The position numbers and the translations under genes were made by a program. From Bradyrhizobium sp. B124 (GTDB lineage: Bacteria > Pseudomonadota > Alphaproteobacteria > Rhizobiales > Xanthobacteraceae), in assembly GCF_038967635.1 (NCBI RefSeq), contig NZ_CP152413.1, positions 8,064,001 to 8,128,000 of the forward strand: a stretch of DNA of 64,000 nucleotides, in the 5' to 3' direction. Below the pieces are notes generated by a model, which did no database searches, was not told where the DNA came from, and saw nothing but the letters and a program-made list of their open reading frames with translations. Below are positions 10,040 through 19,594 of this stretch, piece by piece (position 1 is the stretch's first letter; each line of letters starts with the position of its first letter).

Positions 10040-10669
10040 ATGACCTTGGACACAAACCAACAGCTATTAGAGCGCGAGTTGGCTGCCGACGATCCATGGC
10101 GCCTCGACAGTAGTTCGTTCGAGCAGGAGCGGTACGCGCAAATGCTCCGGATGTCGCGTTGCAACGGGGATCTTGCGCATACCCTCGAAGTCGGGTGTGC
10201 AGCCGGTGCATTCACGGAAATGCTGGCGCCGCATTGCCAACGAGTCACTGTGGTCGATGTCATGCCGCAGGCGATTGAGCGAGCGCGACGACGGACCAGG
10301 AAGTGGTCACATATCACGTGGGTGGCCTGCGACATCCAACGGTTCTCGACTGCCGAGCAGTTCGATCTGATCGTCGTTGCGGAGGTTCTCTACTATCTCA
10401 AAGATATTGCCGAGATGCACGCGGCTATCCGCAACCTGGTGAGTATGCTTGCGCAAAATGGGACTCTGGTGTTCGGGTCCGCGCGTGATGCCACGTGTCA
10501 GCGCTGGGGTCATGCTGCTGGTGCCGAGACGGTGATTGCTCTCTTCAACGAAAGTCTATCGGAGGTCGAGCGTCTGCACTGCCACACCGAGTCGGTCAAC
10601 GAAGACTGCTTGCTTGTCCGGTTCCGGAAGCCGGGTCGCTCGTCAGAACAATCAAACGTCGGTCATTAG
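10040..10669 (+). CDS. nodS: Nod factor N-methyltransferase NodS
   Basis: NodS uses S-adenosylmethionine to methylate the amino group exposed by NodB, giving N-methylated Nod factors. The 209-residue product carries class I methyltransferase motif I (TLEVGCAAGAFTEML, about residues 48-62), motif II-like VTVVDVMPQAIERAR and the motif-IV region DLIVVAEVLYYL. Length and order match NodS. It begins 12 bases after nodC and precedes nodU by 14 bases, the usual nodSU arrangement. Confidence 0.95.
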   Translation: MTLDTNQQLLERELAADDPWRLDSSSFEQERYAQMLRMSRCNGDLAHTLEVGCAAGAFTEMLAPHCQRVTVVDVMPQAIERARRRTRKWSHITWVACDIQRFSTAEQFDLIVVAEVLYYLKDIAEMHAAIRNLVSMLAQNGTLVFGSARDATCQRWGHAAGAETVIALFNESLSEVERLHCHTESVNEDCLLVRFRKPGRSSEQSNVGH

Positions 10670-10683
10670 GCCAGGGGGTTCGT

Positions 10684-12393
10684 ATGCGTATCTGCGGCAT
10701 CAAGTTGACACATGACGGCGCAATTGCTGTCGTCGAGGACGGGCGGCTTGTCTTTTGCACCGAGCAAGAGAAGCGCGGCAGCAATCCACGCTATCAATCC
10801 ATCGACAATCTCGATGCAGTCGTGCTCGCCTTGGCGGAGCATGGCCTGGAACCGCATGACATTGATCAGTTCGTCATCGACGGCTGGGATGGCGAGATTG
10901 AATCGCAGTTCCAGGTGCTCAGCGGGGCGGTGCCGATCGCACTGAAAGGGGCGCCATATGTCGAGCGCCATGCTGAGGGTCTTCTTGATTCTGTCGACGG
11001 CTTTGGCCTGATCCTCGGCGGCAAGGTGGTTCCCTATAAGAGTTACCCGCACGTCACGGGCCACGTCGCGTCAGCATACAGCACCAGCCCCTTTGCCATG
11101 GCCGGAAAACCCGCGTTTTGTCTGGTATGGGACGGCTGCATCTTTCCACGTCTTTACCATGTCGAACCTCGGGGGGCGCGGCTCATTGGATCCCTGTTTC
11201 CGATGATCGGTCACGCCTATGCTGCCGCCGGCCTTCACTTCGGACCGTACAGGCAGCCGAACCGCTCCAGTTGGGATTTGGGCATCGCCGGCAAGCTGAT
11301 GGCTTACATCGCGCTTGGCTCTGTCGACGAAAGCATCGTGGCAGTGTTTCAGGAGCTCTACGAAAAGCGCTTCGCGGCCGACACGGAGCAGGCTCGTCGC
11401 TACCGCGCGGACATCAATAACGCGGAATTGTCTCTTGCGGCCATTCACGACTTCTTCGAGGCAAGCGCACTGCGCCTCAAGGCCAAGCGAGCGGAGGACG
11501 TCCTTGCGTCGTTCCATGTGTTCCTGGAACGTCTTCTTGTCAAGGAAATCGCGATGGTTCTGCTGCGGCACTCGTCGCTTCCGGGAGCGCGAAATCTATG
11601 TGTAGCCGGTGGTTGCGGTCTCAATATCAAGTGGAATAGCGCACTTCGCGCGACGGGACTGTTCGATGATGTCTGGGTGCCGCCATTTCCGAATGACAGC
11701 GGCTCGGCAATCGGTGCTGCCTGCAGTGCGATGGCGGCGCAAAATGGGTTCGCGCCGCTGGAATGGTCGGTCTACAGTGGCCCGGCCCTGGAGGCCAGCG
11801 AGATTCCGTCAGAATGGGAGGCCGCGCCGTGTAGTCTGCGTGAGCTGGCGGCCATTCTCGCCGACAACCGGCCGGTAGTCTTTCTTTCCGGGCGCGCCGA
11901 GCTTGGGCCGCGGGCGTTGGGCGGCAGAAGCATTCTTGCAGCCGCGACCTCGCCAGCGATGAAGGATCATCTCAACGACATCAAGCGTCGCGAGCACTTC
12001 CGGCCGGTCGCGCCGATCTGCCTGGAGGACCGGGCGCCAGAAATCTTCAGCCCAGGTACGCCAGATCCCTACATGCTGTTTGATCACCAGACCCGAGCGG
12101 AATGGCGCGACAAGGTCCCCGCTGTCGTCCATCTGGACGGTTCTGCGCGATTGCAGACAATCGCACGCAACTCTCCGCACAAGATCGCCGAGCTCCTCGT
12201 CGAATTTGAGCAACTCACGGGCATTCCGCTACTCTGTAACACAAGTGCCAACCTCCATGGACGTGGATTCTTCCCGGATGCCGCCGCAGCCTGCCAATGG
12301 GGACGCGTCGAACATGTCTGGTGCGACGGCCTGATCTGGACCAAATCGGTCGTACGCAAGCCAACGTCGGCTGAACGACTTCTGCCTGCCTAA
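10684..12393 (+). CDS. nodU: 6-O-carbamoyltransferase NodU
   Basis: NodU adds a carbamoyl group, from carbamoyl phosphate with ATP, to the non-reducing GlcNAc of the Nod factor. The 569-residue protein belongs to the NodU/CmcH/TobZ family. An N-terminal Kae1-like ASKHA domain (start [16 protein letters not shown], later [10 protein letters not shown] and [14 protein letters not shown]) is followed by a C-terminal carbamoyltransferase domain ([35 protein letters not shown]). The ATG at 10684, following CAGGGGG, was chosen because homologues begin [12 protein letters not shown]. The frame is open farther upstream inside nodS. Confidence 0.95.
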   Translation: MRICGIKLTHDGAIAVVEDGRLVFCTEQEKRGSNPRYQSIDNLDAVVLALAEHGLEPHDIDQFVIDGWDGEIESQFQVLSGAVPIALKGAPYVERHAEGLLDSVDGFGLILGGKVVPYKSYPHVTGHVASAYSTSPFAMAGKPAFCLVWDGCIFPRLYHVEPRGARLIGSLFPMIGHAYAAAGLHFGPYRQPNRSSWDLGIAGKLMAYIALGSVDESIVAVFQELYEKRFAADTEQARRYRADINNAELSLAAIHDFFEASALRLKAKRAEDVLASFHVFLERLLVKEIAMVLLRHSSLPGARNLCVAGGCGLNIKWNSALRATGLFDDVWVPPFPNDSGSAIGAACSAMAAQNGFAPLEWSVYSGPALEASEIPSEWEAAPCSLRELAAILADNRPVVFLSGRAELGPRALGGRSILAAATSPAMKDHLNDIKRREHFRPVAPICLEDRAPEIFSPGTPDPYMLFDHQTRAEWRDKVPAVVHLDGSARLQTIARNSPHKIAELLVEFEQLTGIPLLCNTSANLHGRGFFPDAAAACQWGRVEHVWCDGLIWTKSVVRKPTSAERLLPA

Positions 12394-12394
12394 G

Positions 12395-13315
12395 ATGAGC
12401 ATGTCCACCGCAGCAATCGACCTTGCCGGCGTAAGAAAGGCCTTTGGCGACAAGATCATCGTCAATGAGCTGTCGTTCTCGGTTGCGCGCGGAGAATGCT
12501 TCGGCCTGCTCGGGCCCAATGGAGCTGGCAAGAGCACGATTGCGCGTATGCTCCTCGGCTTGATCTCTCCGGACGCAGGCAAGATTACGGTCCTTAATGA
12601 GCCTGTGCCTGCACGCGCTCGTGTAGCACGTGTGCGCGTCGGCGTGGTGCCGCAGTTCGATAACCTTGAACTCGAGTTCACGGTACGAGAGAACCTGCTG
12701 GTGTTTGGCCGCTACTTCGGCATGAGCGCTCACAAGATCGAGGCAGTCGTGCCGTCGTTGCTTGAGTTCGCGCGCCTCGAAAGCAAGGCTGACATGCGCG
12801 TCGCCGAGCTGTCGGGTGGCATGAAACGGCGGTTGACGCTGGCGCGTGCGTTGATCAATGACCCACACCTGCTGGTGATGGACGAGCCGACGACTGGTCT
12901 GGATCCACACGCACGCCATCTAATCTGGGAACGCCTGCGAGTTCTGCTTTCCCGTGGCAAGACGATCCTCTTGACCACACACTTCATGGAAGAGGCGGAA
13001 CGCCTATGCGATCGGCTGTGTGTCCTCGAAGGTGGACGCAAGATCGCTGAAGGCAAACCCGACGCCTTGATCGACGAGCATATCGGCTGCAACGTAATCG
13101 AGGTCTATGGCGGTGATCCGCATGAGCTCCGTGAGCTGATCAGGCCTCATGCGCGACACATCGAAACGAGTGGAGAGACACTCTTCTGTTACGCGCCATA
13201 CCCGGAGCAGATACGCGTGCAACTGCGCGGGCGAGCGGGCCTTCGTATTCTGCAGCGTCCGGCAAATCTCGAAGACGTGTTTTTGCGGCTGACCGGGCGC
13301 GAGATGGAGAAGTGA
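12395..13315 (+). CDS. nodI: Nod factor export ABC transporter, ATP-binding protein NodI
   Basis: NodI is the ATPase of the NodIJ exporter that moves lipochitooligosaccharides out of the cell. The 306 residues show Walker [10 protein letters not shown] (40-48), Q-loop VPQFDN, signature LSGGMKR (139-145), Walker B LLVMDEP (159-165) and the switch His in [16 protein letters not shown]-terminal extension typical of NodI/DrrA-type ABC proteins follows. It starts one base after the nodU stop and is followed after 3 bases by nodJ, so the genes are cotranscribed. Confidence 0.96.
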   Translation: MSMSTAAIDLAGVRKAFGDKIIVNELSFSVARGECFGLLGPNGAGKSTIARMLLGLISPDAGKITVLNEPVPARARVARVRVGVVPQFDNLELEFTVRENLLVFGRYFGMSAHKIEAVVPSLLEFARLESKADMRVAELSGGMKRRLTLARALINDPHLLVMDEPTTGLDPHARHLIWERLRVLLSRGKTILLTTHFMEEAERLCDRLCVLEGGRKIAEGKPDALIDEHIGCNVIEVYGGDPHELRELIRPHARHIETSGETLFCYAPYPEQIRVQLRGRAGLRILQRPANLEDVFLRLTGREMEK

Positions 13316-13318
13316 GCG

Positions 13319-14107
13319 ATGGGTGAAGGTTATGCAACGGTGATGCCCGCTAACGCGTACAACTGGATCGCGGTGTGGCGTCGAAACTTCCTAGCATGGA
13401 GGAAAGTCGCACTTGCATCGGTTCTCGGCAACCTCGCGGATCCCATAACCAATCTATTTGGCCTTGGCTTTGGCCTCGGGCTGATCGTGGGGCGCGTCGA
13501 GGGGACTTCTTACATCGCGTTTCTGGCGGCGGGCATGGTCGCGAGCAGCGCCATGTCAGCTGCGAGCTTTGAAACCTTGTATGCATCCTTTGCGCGCATG
13601 GTTTCCGCGCGCACCTGGGAAGCGATTCTGTCCACACAGCTCACGCTTGGCGATATCGTTCTAGGTGAATTGGTGTGGGCGGCCAGTAAGTCCGTTCTGG
13701 CCGGAACTGCGATCGGGATTGTTGCTGCCACGCTGGGTTATGCATCCTGGCCGTCGATTGTCTATGCGGTGCCAACCGTCGCCCTTACCGGCCTTGTCTT
13801 CGCCAGCCTGGCGATGGTCGTCATATCTCTTGCGCCAAGTTACGACTACTTCGTGTTTTACCAGACGCTCGTCCTGACCCCGATGGTGTTTCTGTGTGGT
13901 GCGGTGTTTCCGATGAGCCAACTGCCCGGCTCATTTCAGCACTTCGCCGGTTTGCTGCCGCTCGCACATTCGGTCGACCTCATTCGCCCGGCGATGCTTG
14001 AGCGCACAGCTGGCGGCGCTGCCCTGCATGTCGGTGCGCTTTGCATGTACGCGATATTGCCCTTCTTCGTATCGACGGCACTGTTACGGCGCCGCCTGCT
14101 GCGTTGA
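13319..14107 (+). CDS. nodJ: Nod factor export ABC transporter, permease NodJ
   Basis: NodJ is the membrane subunit partnering NodI (ABC-2 permease family). The 262-residue protein has about six hydrophobic segments (for example [51 protein letters not shown] and a C-terminal [17 protein letters not shown]) and the ABC-2 signature region [24 protein letters not shown]. Length matches NodJ. It closes the compact nodYABCSUIJ run; the next gene starts about 300 bases later. Confidence 0.95.
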   Translation: MGEGYATVMPANAYNWIAVWRRNFLAWRKVALASVLGNLADPITNLFGLGFGLGLIVGRVEGTSYIAFLAAGMVASSAMSAASFETLYASFARMVSARTWEAILSTQLTLGDIVLGELVWAASKSVLAGTAIGIVAATLGYASWPSIVYAVPTVALTGLVFASLAMVVISLAPSYDYFVFYQTLVLTPMVFLCGAVFPMSQLPGSFQHFAGLLPLAHSVDLIRPAMLERTAGGAALHVGALCMYAILPFFVSTALLRRRLLR

Positions 14108-14408
14108 CATGAAACCTTGCGAACACGGAGAAACGTCAATCGATGCGGTCGCACGACGCTTTCTGCGATGGCGCGAGGCAACCCACCCACCACGGCAATA
14201 GCCGCATGGGTTTAAAAACAGGCTGGTTAGCCGGCTGATCGGTTGATCGGTGCGAGCACCAGCCGCTCAAATGCTGCTCGCCGATCGCTACGCGTTGGGA
14301 CGGATTTTGCGAGAAATCCTGGTTGTGCTGTCCGGCCTCGCGCAGCCGACGTAGTGCGAGTCCAGACTGCGTAGGTGGAACGGCAGTTGACATTCCTGTC
14401 ATGATTAA
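14108..14408 (+). other. nodJ-nolO spacer, position of nolM-nolN in related strains
   Basis: In B. diazoefficiens two small genes, nolM and nolN, sit between nodJ and nolO. Here only a 30-codon frame from 14109 (beginning MKPCEHGETSIDAVARRF) is open and no second gene is evident. The region either holds a tiny nolM-like gene or degraded remnants. No nod box, terminator with T-run or strong promoter was seen, so nolO is probably read through from the nod box. Confidence 0.35.
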
Positions 14409-16436
14409 ATGGAGAAGGTGATGTTGTGTCTGGGAGTGAGTGGCGGTCTAGACAGAGTCTATGAGAGCTCGCCCGAGTTACCGAATACATTTCTGCACGA
14501 CGGCGCTGCAGTTCTTGTGCGAGATGGCCGGGTTATCGCTGCCGTCGAAGAGGAGCGCCTCAATCGGGTCAAGCACTCCAATAAGTTCCCCAGCAACGCG
14601 ATCCAATACTGCCTTTCCACTGCAGGAGTCGAGCTTGACGAGATCGACCGTATCGCGTTCTACGCGACTGAAGCCTACTGCAATACTATGCTCGAGCGCC
14701 TGTGTGTTTCCCAGCCCATTCCGTTGGACGCCAGACTGGTGCTGCGGCAGCTGCTGGCACGGGAGTTCGGTGCCGAGGTCGACGCGTCGCGGGTTTCCTT
14801 CGTAAATCACCACGAAGCTCATGCCGTGAGCGCGTTTGCCATGTCTGGATTCGAGCAAAGTCTCATTTTTGCGGTCGACGGAGGTGGCGATTTTCTCTCG
14901 GGCCTCTTGGCTGTGGGGTCGGGCACCGACATGACGCAACTCGCTAGCTTCCCAGAACATAATTCTCTGGGGCTGTTCTATCTCGAGACGATCCGATATC
15001 TCGGCTACGGGTTGTTCGACGAGTACAAGGTGATGGGACTTGCCCCTTACGGTGACCCCGCTCGCTATCGCGAGCTCTTCGCGCAGTTCTACGAGTTGTT
15101 GGACAATGGTGGCTATCGCGTCCACCTGGATCGAATCGGTCCGGCCCTGCTCCGCAGCATCGAGATCCGGCGAAAGGGAATGCCATTCACGCAGCAGCAT
15201 CGGGATGTCAGCGCTTCGCTGCAGGAGGCGTTGGAGCGGATCGTGTTTCACGTCCTGCGGCACCATCGCGAAGCGACCGGCATGACGCGTTTGTGCCTGG
15301 CTGGAGGGGTAGCGCACAACTGCACCGTGAACGGTAAGCTGCTCTATTCCGGACTTTTCGACGACATCTTCGTCCAACCCGCGGCACACGACGCCGGTTG
15401 CGCACTGGGCGCCGCGCTGATGATGTCTAACGAACTGGGCAAGCCAGCGCCGCGCGAGCGACTACAGGACGTCTATTGGGGACCCGGTCTCGGGAACGAG
15501 CGATCCATAGAACAGGAGCTCAATGCATGGTCCGGCCATCTCGATATTCAACGAAGTGATGACATAGCAGGCAGTGCGGCCGACTGGATGGCAAATGGTG
15601 CCGTGATCGGTTGGGTTCAGGGCCGCTCTGAGTTCGGGCCGCGTGCGCTTGGCAACCGCAGCATTCTTGCGGACCCTCGGCCGGCCGAAAACAAGGGCCG
15701 GATCAACGCGATGGTCAAAAAGCGCGAGGGTTATCGTCCGTTTGCACCATCGGTGCTGGAGGAGGATGCGAGCGAGTTCTTTGAGCTCCCGGACGGCAAG
15801 CGGGAGTTTCCCTTCATGAACTTCGTGGTTCGCGTGCGTGAAGCACAGCGTAGCGTGCTCGGTGCGATCACGCACGTTGATGGTACCGCCCGGCTGCAAA
15901 CAGTGTCGCGCAAGACAAACCCCGCCTATTGGGATGTGATTAATGCGTTCAAGAAGCGAACCGGCATCCCGGTTCTTCTAAATACGTCCTTTAACAACAA
16001 CGCCGAGCCGATCGTGGAGTCCGTTTCAGACGCGATCGCCACGTTCTTGACGACTGACCTGGACGGACTTGTTGTTGGACCCTTCCTCGTCAAGAAGCGG
16101 GCCGCAACACGGCAGGATTGGACTGCACTGAGCGTGTCATTGCCGCCCTATGCATCGCTTCATCGCGTTCGCTCCCACACAGCGGGAGATCGTCAGGAAA
16201 CAGTCTGCGAGATCCGCACGGGACGTTCGGGCCACGACAGCATGCGTGTCTCACATGAGCTTTTCGAGCTCCTGATGCGGATCGAGGGCGAGGCGCCGCT
16301 CGGCTGGCTTCTCGACGCAACCGAACTGGACCAGGCCAGGCGCGAAGACCTCGTGAAGGAACTGCGGCTCGTGTGGGAGCAACGCCGCGTCCGGCTGCAT
16401 CCGCCACGCGCTGTTTGCGACTGCAATGAAACGTAA
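14409..16436 (+). CDS. nolO: 3-O-carbamoyltransferase NolO
   Basis: A second NodU/CmcH-family carbamoyltransferase, 675 residues, longer than NodU as is usual for NolO. The N-terminal ASKHA-like domain has the invariant NHHEAHAVSAF histidines (about residue 137) and AVDGGGDFLSG. The middle has LCLAGGVAHNCTVNGKL. The C-terminal domain has GWVQGRSEFGPRALGNRSIL, REGYRPFAPSVL and PVLLNTSFNNNAEPIVES. NolO carbamoylates the 3 or 4 position of the non-reducing sugar. It is more similar to generic carbamoyltransferases than NodU is. The ATG at 14409 gives the expected N-terminus (LCLGVSGG). Confidence 0.93.
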   Translation: MEKVMLCLGVSGGLDRVYESSPELPNTFLHDGAAVLVRDGRVIAAVEEERLNRVKHSNKFPSNAIQYCLSTAGVELDEIDRIAFYATEAYCNTMLERLCVSQPIPLDARLVLRQLLAREFGAEVDASRVSFVNHHEAHAVSAFAMSGFEQSLIFAVDGGGDFLSGLLAVGSGTDMTQLASFPEHNSLGLFYLETIRYLGYGLFDEYKVMGLAPYGDPARYRELFAQFYELLDNGGYRVHLDRIGPALLRSIEIRRKGMPFTQQHRDVSASLQEALERIVFHVLRHHREATGMTRLCLAGGVAHNCTVNGKLLYSGLFDDIFVQPAAHDAGCALGAALMMSNELGKPAPRERLQDVYWGPGLGNERSIEQELNAWSGHLDIQRSDDIAGSAADWMANGAVIGWVQGRSEFGPRALGNRSILADPRPAENKGRINAMVKKREGYRPFAPSVLEEDASEFFELPDGKREFPFMNFVVRVREAQRSVLGAITHVDGTARLQTVSRKTNPAYWDVINAFKKRTGIPVLLNTSFNNNAEPIVESVSDAIATFLTTDLDGLVVGPFLVKKRAATRQDWTALSVSLPPYASLHRVRSHTAGDRQETVCEIRTGRSGHDSMRVSHELFELLMRIEGEAPLGWLLDATELDQARREDLVKELRLVWEQRRVRLHPPRAVCDCNET

Positions 16437-16617
16437 GGCGAAACCCAACCTGAACTCATGAGCATGGCTATGTCTACGCATCCATCTGGAGAAGAGGCAG
16501 GCCAGCGGGCTCGGTTGCAATCGGAATCCGGCTGAAATCGGTTATGTCGAGGCGTCACCGTTGAATAGAACAGGTCGAAAGCGTTGAGAGAACCCGCCGC
16601 AACAGGGATACGCTGCT

Positions 16618-17730
16618 ATGAAGTTCTATCGAAGCAGTTCACCGCCACGGCGAATGGCGACGATGGCATCGGACGAAATCATACGCGAGGCGTCTCTAAT
16701 GACACCTCATGTCCAACAAGGAGCCTGGAACGAGGCAATGCAGACGTTTAGCGGTTCGAGGAATGATCGGTTCGTTGTTTCCAGGCGACGTACGGGGTTC
16801 GGCGACTGCCTGTGGTCGCTCGCTGCAGCCTGGCGTTTTGCACAGCGGACCGGACGGACGCTTGCCATCGACTGGCGGGGGTCTTGTTATCTCGATCAGC
16901 CATTCACCAATGCCTTTCCGGTTTTCTTCGAGCCAATCCAAGACATTGCTGGCGTACCGGTGATCTGCGACGACCAGATCAACCAGCGCTCGTTTCCAGG
17001 ACCATTCTTCCCGGCATGGTGGAACAAGCCGTCCATAGACTGCGTCTATCGGCCGGACGAGCAGATTTTCCGGGAGCGCGACGAACTCGACCACCTGTTC
17101 GAAAGCCAGCAGGATAGTGACGCTAGCACCGTTGTGTGCGACGCGTGCTTGATGTGGCGCTGCGATCAGGATGCTGAACGAGAGATCTTTCGGAGCATCA
17201 AGCCACGGTCTGAAATTCAGGCTCGGATTGATGCCGTCTACCGGGAGCACTTTGAGCCGTACAGCATGATCGGCATTCATGTTCGGCACGGCAACGGCGA
17301 GGATATTATGGGGCATGCTCCTTACTGGGCCGATCCGGAGCGTGCCTTGCGGCAGGTCTGTAATGCCATCGATAAGGCCAGGGCATTGCCACACGCGAAA
17401 CCTGTGAGGGCTTTCCTGTGCACGGACAGCGCGCTCGTCCTTGAGAAGGTTTCGTCGATATGTCCCGAGGTTTTCACGATCTCAAAACGTTTCCAGGCGC
17501 CCGAGGCCGGGCCGTTGCACAGTGCCGCGCTCGGAGCCGATGGAGGCTTTTCCGCCCTCATCGAGATGTATCTCCTTGCGCGGTGCAACACCGTGATTCG
17601 TTTCCCCCCGACGAGCGCCTTCACGCGTTATGCGCGCCTCTTTGCGCCACGCGTTATAGAATTCGATTTGAACGATCCGAGCCGATTGATCTTGATTGAA
17701 GACACTTCGCAAGAGCTCGTGGCTTTATGA
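16618..17730 (+). CDS. nodZ: Alpha-1,6-fucosyltransferase NodZ
   Basis: NodZ transfers fucose from GDP-fucose to C6 of the reducing-end GlcNAc, the decoration typical of Bradyrhizobium Nod factors. The 370-residue product has the NodZ/FUT8 family motifs: FVVSRRRTGFGDCLWSLAAAWRFA (about 45-68), GSCYLDQPFTNAFPVFFEP, IGIHVRHGNGEDIMGHAPYW (donor-binding HxRxGNGED) and FPPTSAFTRYARLFAPRVIEFDL. The conserved region starts near residue 45, so a later start such as the ATG at 16699 is possible. No nod box lies between nolO and nodZ (180 bases). Confidence 0.94.
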   Translation: MKFYRSSSPPRRMATMASDEIIREASLMTPHVQQGAWNEAMQTFSGSRNDRFVVSRRRTGFGDCLWSLAAAWRFAQRTGRTLAIDWRGSCYLDQPFTNAFPVFFEPIQDIAGVPVICDDQINQRSFPGPFFPAWWNKPSIDCVYRPDEQIFRERDELDHLFESQQDSDASTVVCDACLMWRCDQDAEREIFRSIKPRSEIQARIDAVYREHFEPYSMIGIHVRHGNGEDIMGHAPYWADPERALRQVCNAIDKARALPHAKPVRAFLCTDSALVLEKVSSICPEVFTISKRFQAPEAGPLHSAALGADGGFSALIEMYLLARCNTVIRFPPTSAFTRYARLFAPRVIEFDLNDPSRLILIEDTSQELVAL

Positions 17731-18475
17731 AAGTTGTAACCCGTTTCATCGATCTGATGGCCGCTCTTTGCATCCAGCAGTACTGTCACTATGTTTCCTC
17801 GCGGCAATTTTTTGCCCGAACTGACGCTCCGAGGCCTCCTTCCACCGGAGAAGAGAAAGATGCTGCGGCCGGAATGCCTTCCGCTGAAGCTCGACCTCGA
17901 CAAGAGTGGCCCTAACTGGCTGGGCCGGCGCTAAACGGTGTAATGCATCTTCGTCTTCGCCTGGTGCGGACTCGCAAGTCCCGCTGGCCGATCGCGGATA
18001 AAGTCATCGAAAGGGTCTCCGGTGAGCCGGCGAGTTCCGTAGCGCCCGTCGGGCACACTCTCTCACGCGGCCTGGCGCATTCGGAATCGACTATGTCAGG
18101 CTAGACATCCAGTGCGCCAGCTCGTGGTCGCGAAATCAATCCGCGGAGCGATGTGCCACCGCTGGACACAACAGGGCAGGGCATCATGAAGTCAGCGCCA
18201 GTTGCGGGTAAACCTAACGTGCGAAGCTCGTAACGTCAGGTTTCGATCGCAAATGGGCAGCGACCGCTGGGCGCGGCGCTGTCCTGACCTATCGGTGCTC
18301 CGATGAGAGGCGCTGTCGATCCGCTCGCTCCTCCAATTGCGCGATCACGAAGGAGGGCGCAGCCTTGTAGCGTGGTCTTGGCAGTGGGGCGAGCTTGCTC
18401 TGGGCATTTTGTAGGTGATGCACCGTTGCTGTCGCAAACACGCCGTGTCTCGAAGCCGCCAAGCGTTTCGCGTGC
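17731..18475. other. nodZ-fixR intergenic region
   Basis: About 745 bases without a convincing gene. A 62-codon frame overlaps the nodZ stop (ATG at 17727) but has no recognisable content. At 18211-18242 an inverted repeat (AACCTAACGT, 12-base spacer, ACGTCAGGTT; one mismatch between arms) contains the AACCTGACGT core of the 29-bp repeated motif. Confidence 0.5.
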
Positions 18476-18490
18476 GCGACATTAGGACGC
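18476..18490 (+). promoter_or_regulatory. RegR box, upstream activator site of fixR-nifA
   Basis: The sequence GCGACATTAGGACGC fits the RegR-binding consensus as I know it (GNGRCRTTNNGNCGC) at every fixed position. It is centred about 65-70 bases before the transcription start predicted from the downstream sigma-54 element, matching the known architecture of the B. japonicum fixR-nifA promoter, where the redox-linked RegSR system gives basal expression. Confidence 0.8.
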
Positions 18491-18520
18491 AAAACCGGAG
18501 CCCGTTTGCGTGCATCGTAG

Positions 18521-18536
18521 TGGCCCAAATCCTGCT
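18521..18536 (+). promoter_or_regulatory. Sigma-54 (-24/-12) promoter of fixR-nifA
   Basis: TGGCCCAAATCCTGCT has GG and GC separated by exactly ten bases, as RpoN promoters require. It lies 39 bases before the fixR start. Together with the RegR box it gives the dual control (RegR basal, NifA autoactivation) known for this operon. Confidence 0.75.
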
Positions 18537-18574
18537 ACGGCTTCCCCAGCGGCGCTAGAGGAGAGGAGGCGGGC

Positions 18575-19411
18575 GTGGGTCTCGAACTGCCAAATGACGA
18601 TCCGGTCGGAGGTCCGCTGTCGGCGGCACACTTGGGTTGTCCCTCTCACGCCGATAAAGTCCGCGTCCATCGGGGAGAAAAAAAGGCGATGTTGCTGACC
18701 GGCGCATCGCGCGGAATTGGTCACGCCACTGCCAAACTGTTTTCGGAGGCGGGCTGGCGCATCATTTCTTGCGCGCGCCAACCGTTCGAGGGCGAGCGGT
18801 GCCCGTGGGAGTCCGGGAGCGAGGACCATGTCCAGGTCGACCTCAGCAATCATCGAATGCTGCCGCGCGTGGTCACCGAGGTCAAGAGACGCTTGGCGGG
18901 CGCACCCTTGCACGCGCTGGTGAACAATGCTGGCGTCTCGCCGAAAACGCCCGATGGTGACCGGCTGACGTCGCTGACGACGTCGACCGAAACCTGGATG
19001 AGGGTGTTCCATCTGAATTTGGTGGCCCCGATCCTGCTGGCGCAGGGTCTATTTGACGAGCTGAGGGCCGCGTCAGGATCGATTGTCAACGTGACTTCGA
19101 TTGCGGGTTCGCGGGTGCACCCGTTTGCCGGCAGCGCCTATGCGACGTCCAAAGCTGCCCTTGCAAGTCTCACGCGGGAAATGGCCCACGACTATGCGCC
19201 GCATGGCATTCGCGTGAATGCGATCGCGCCCGGCGAAATCAAGACGGAGATGTTGTCGCCCGATACAGAAGCGCGGCTCGTGCCAAACATCCCGCTGCGC
19301 AGAGTGGGAACGCCCGATGAGGTGGCTAAGGTCATTTTTTTCCTATGTTCGGACGCCGCAAGCTACGTCACGGGGGCCGAGGTGCCGATCAATGGTGGGC
19401 AACACCTGTGA
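18575..19411 (+). CDS. fixR: Short-chain dehydrogenase FixR
   Basis: The 278-residue product is a classical SDR: NAD(P)-binding TGASRGIG (42-49), NNAG (117-120), catalytic Ser175 and YATSK (Tyr189, Lys193), and the C-terminal YVTGAEVPINGG. FixR precedes nifA in bradyrhizobia and is cotranscribed with it. Its substrate is unknown and mutants still fix nitrogen. The start is GTG at 18575 with a strong AGAGGAGG ribosome-binding site. About 40 N-terminal residues precede the Rossmann fold. Confidence 0.93.
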   Translation: MGLELPNDDPVGGPLSAAHLGCPSHADKVRVHRGEKKAMLLTGASRGIGHATAKLFSEAGWRIISCARQPFEGERCPWESGSEDHVQVDLSNHRMLPRVVTEVKRRLAGAPLHALVNNAGVSPKTPDGDRLTSLTTSTETWMRVFHLNLVAPILLAQGLFDELRAASGSIVNVTSIAGSRVHPFAGSAYATSKAALASLTREMAHDYAPHGIRVNAIAPGEIKTEMLSPDTEARLVPNIPLRRVGTPDEVAKVIFFLCSDAASYVTGAEVPINGGQHL

Positions 19412-19594
19412 AACGAGCGGGCCTAACAACGCAGCTGACTTGAGCTGCAGCGGTGGACCTTGCGTTTTACGCTAACGTCGCGCATCCCTTCCGGAAAATG
19501 AAAATCAACGCACTGTAAGTTTACCGTCGTGCCATGAAAAGGTGCTACCCTTCTATGTCATCTCGTCAACACGCGGCGCTAGATCGAGAATGAC

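Noticed and set aside
14478..15389. A 303-codon minus-strand frame inside nolO
   Set aside because: Antisense to conserved NolO motifs; no ribosome-binding site or domain.
17727..17915. A 62-codon gene overlapping the nodZ stop
   Set aside because: Only the ATGA overlap favours it; the translation is unconvincing and unrecognised.
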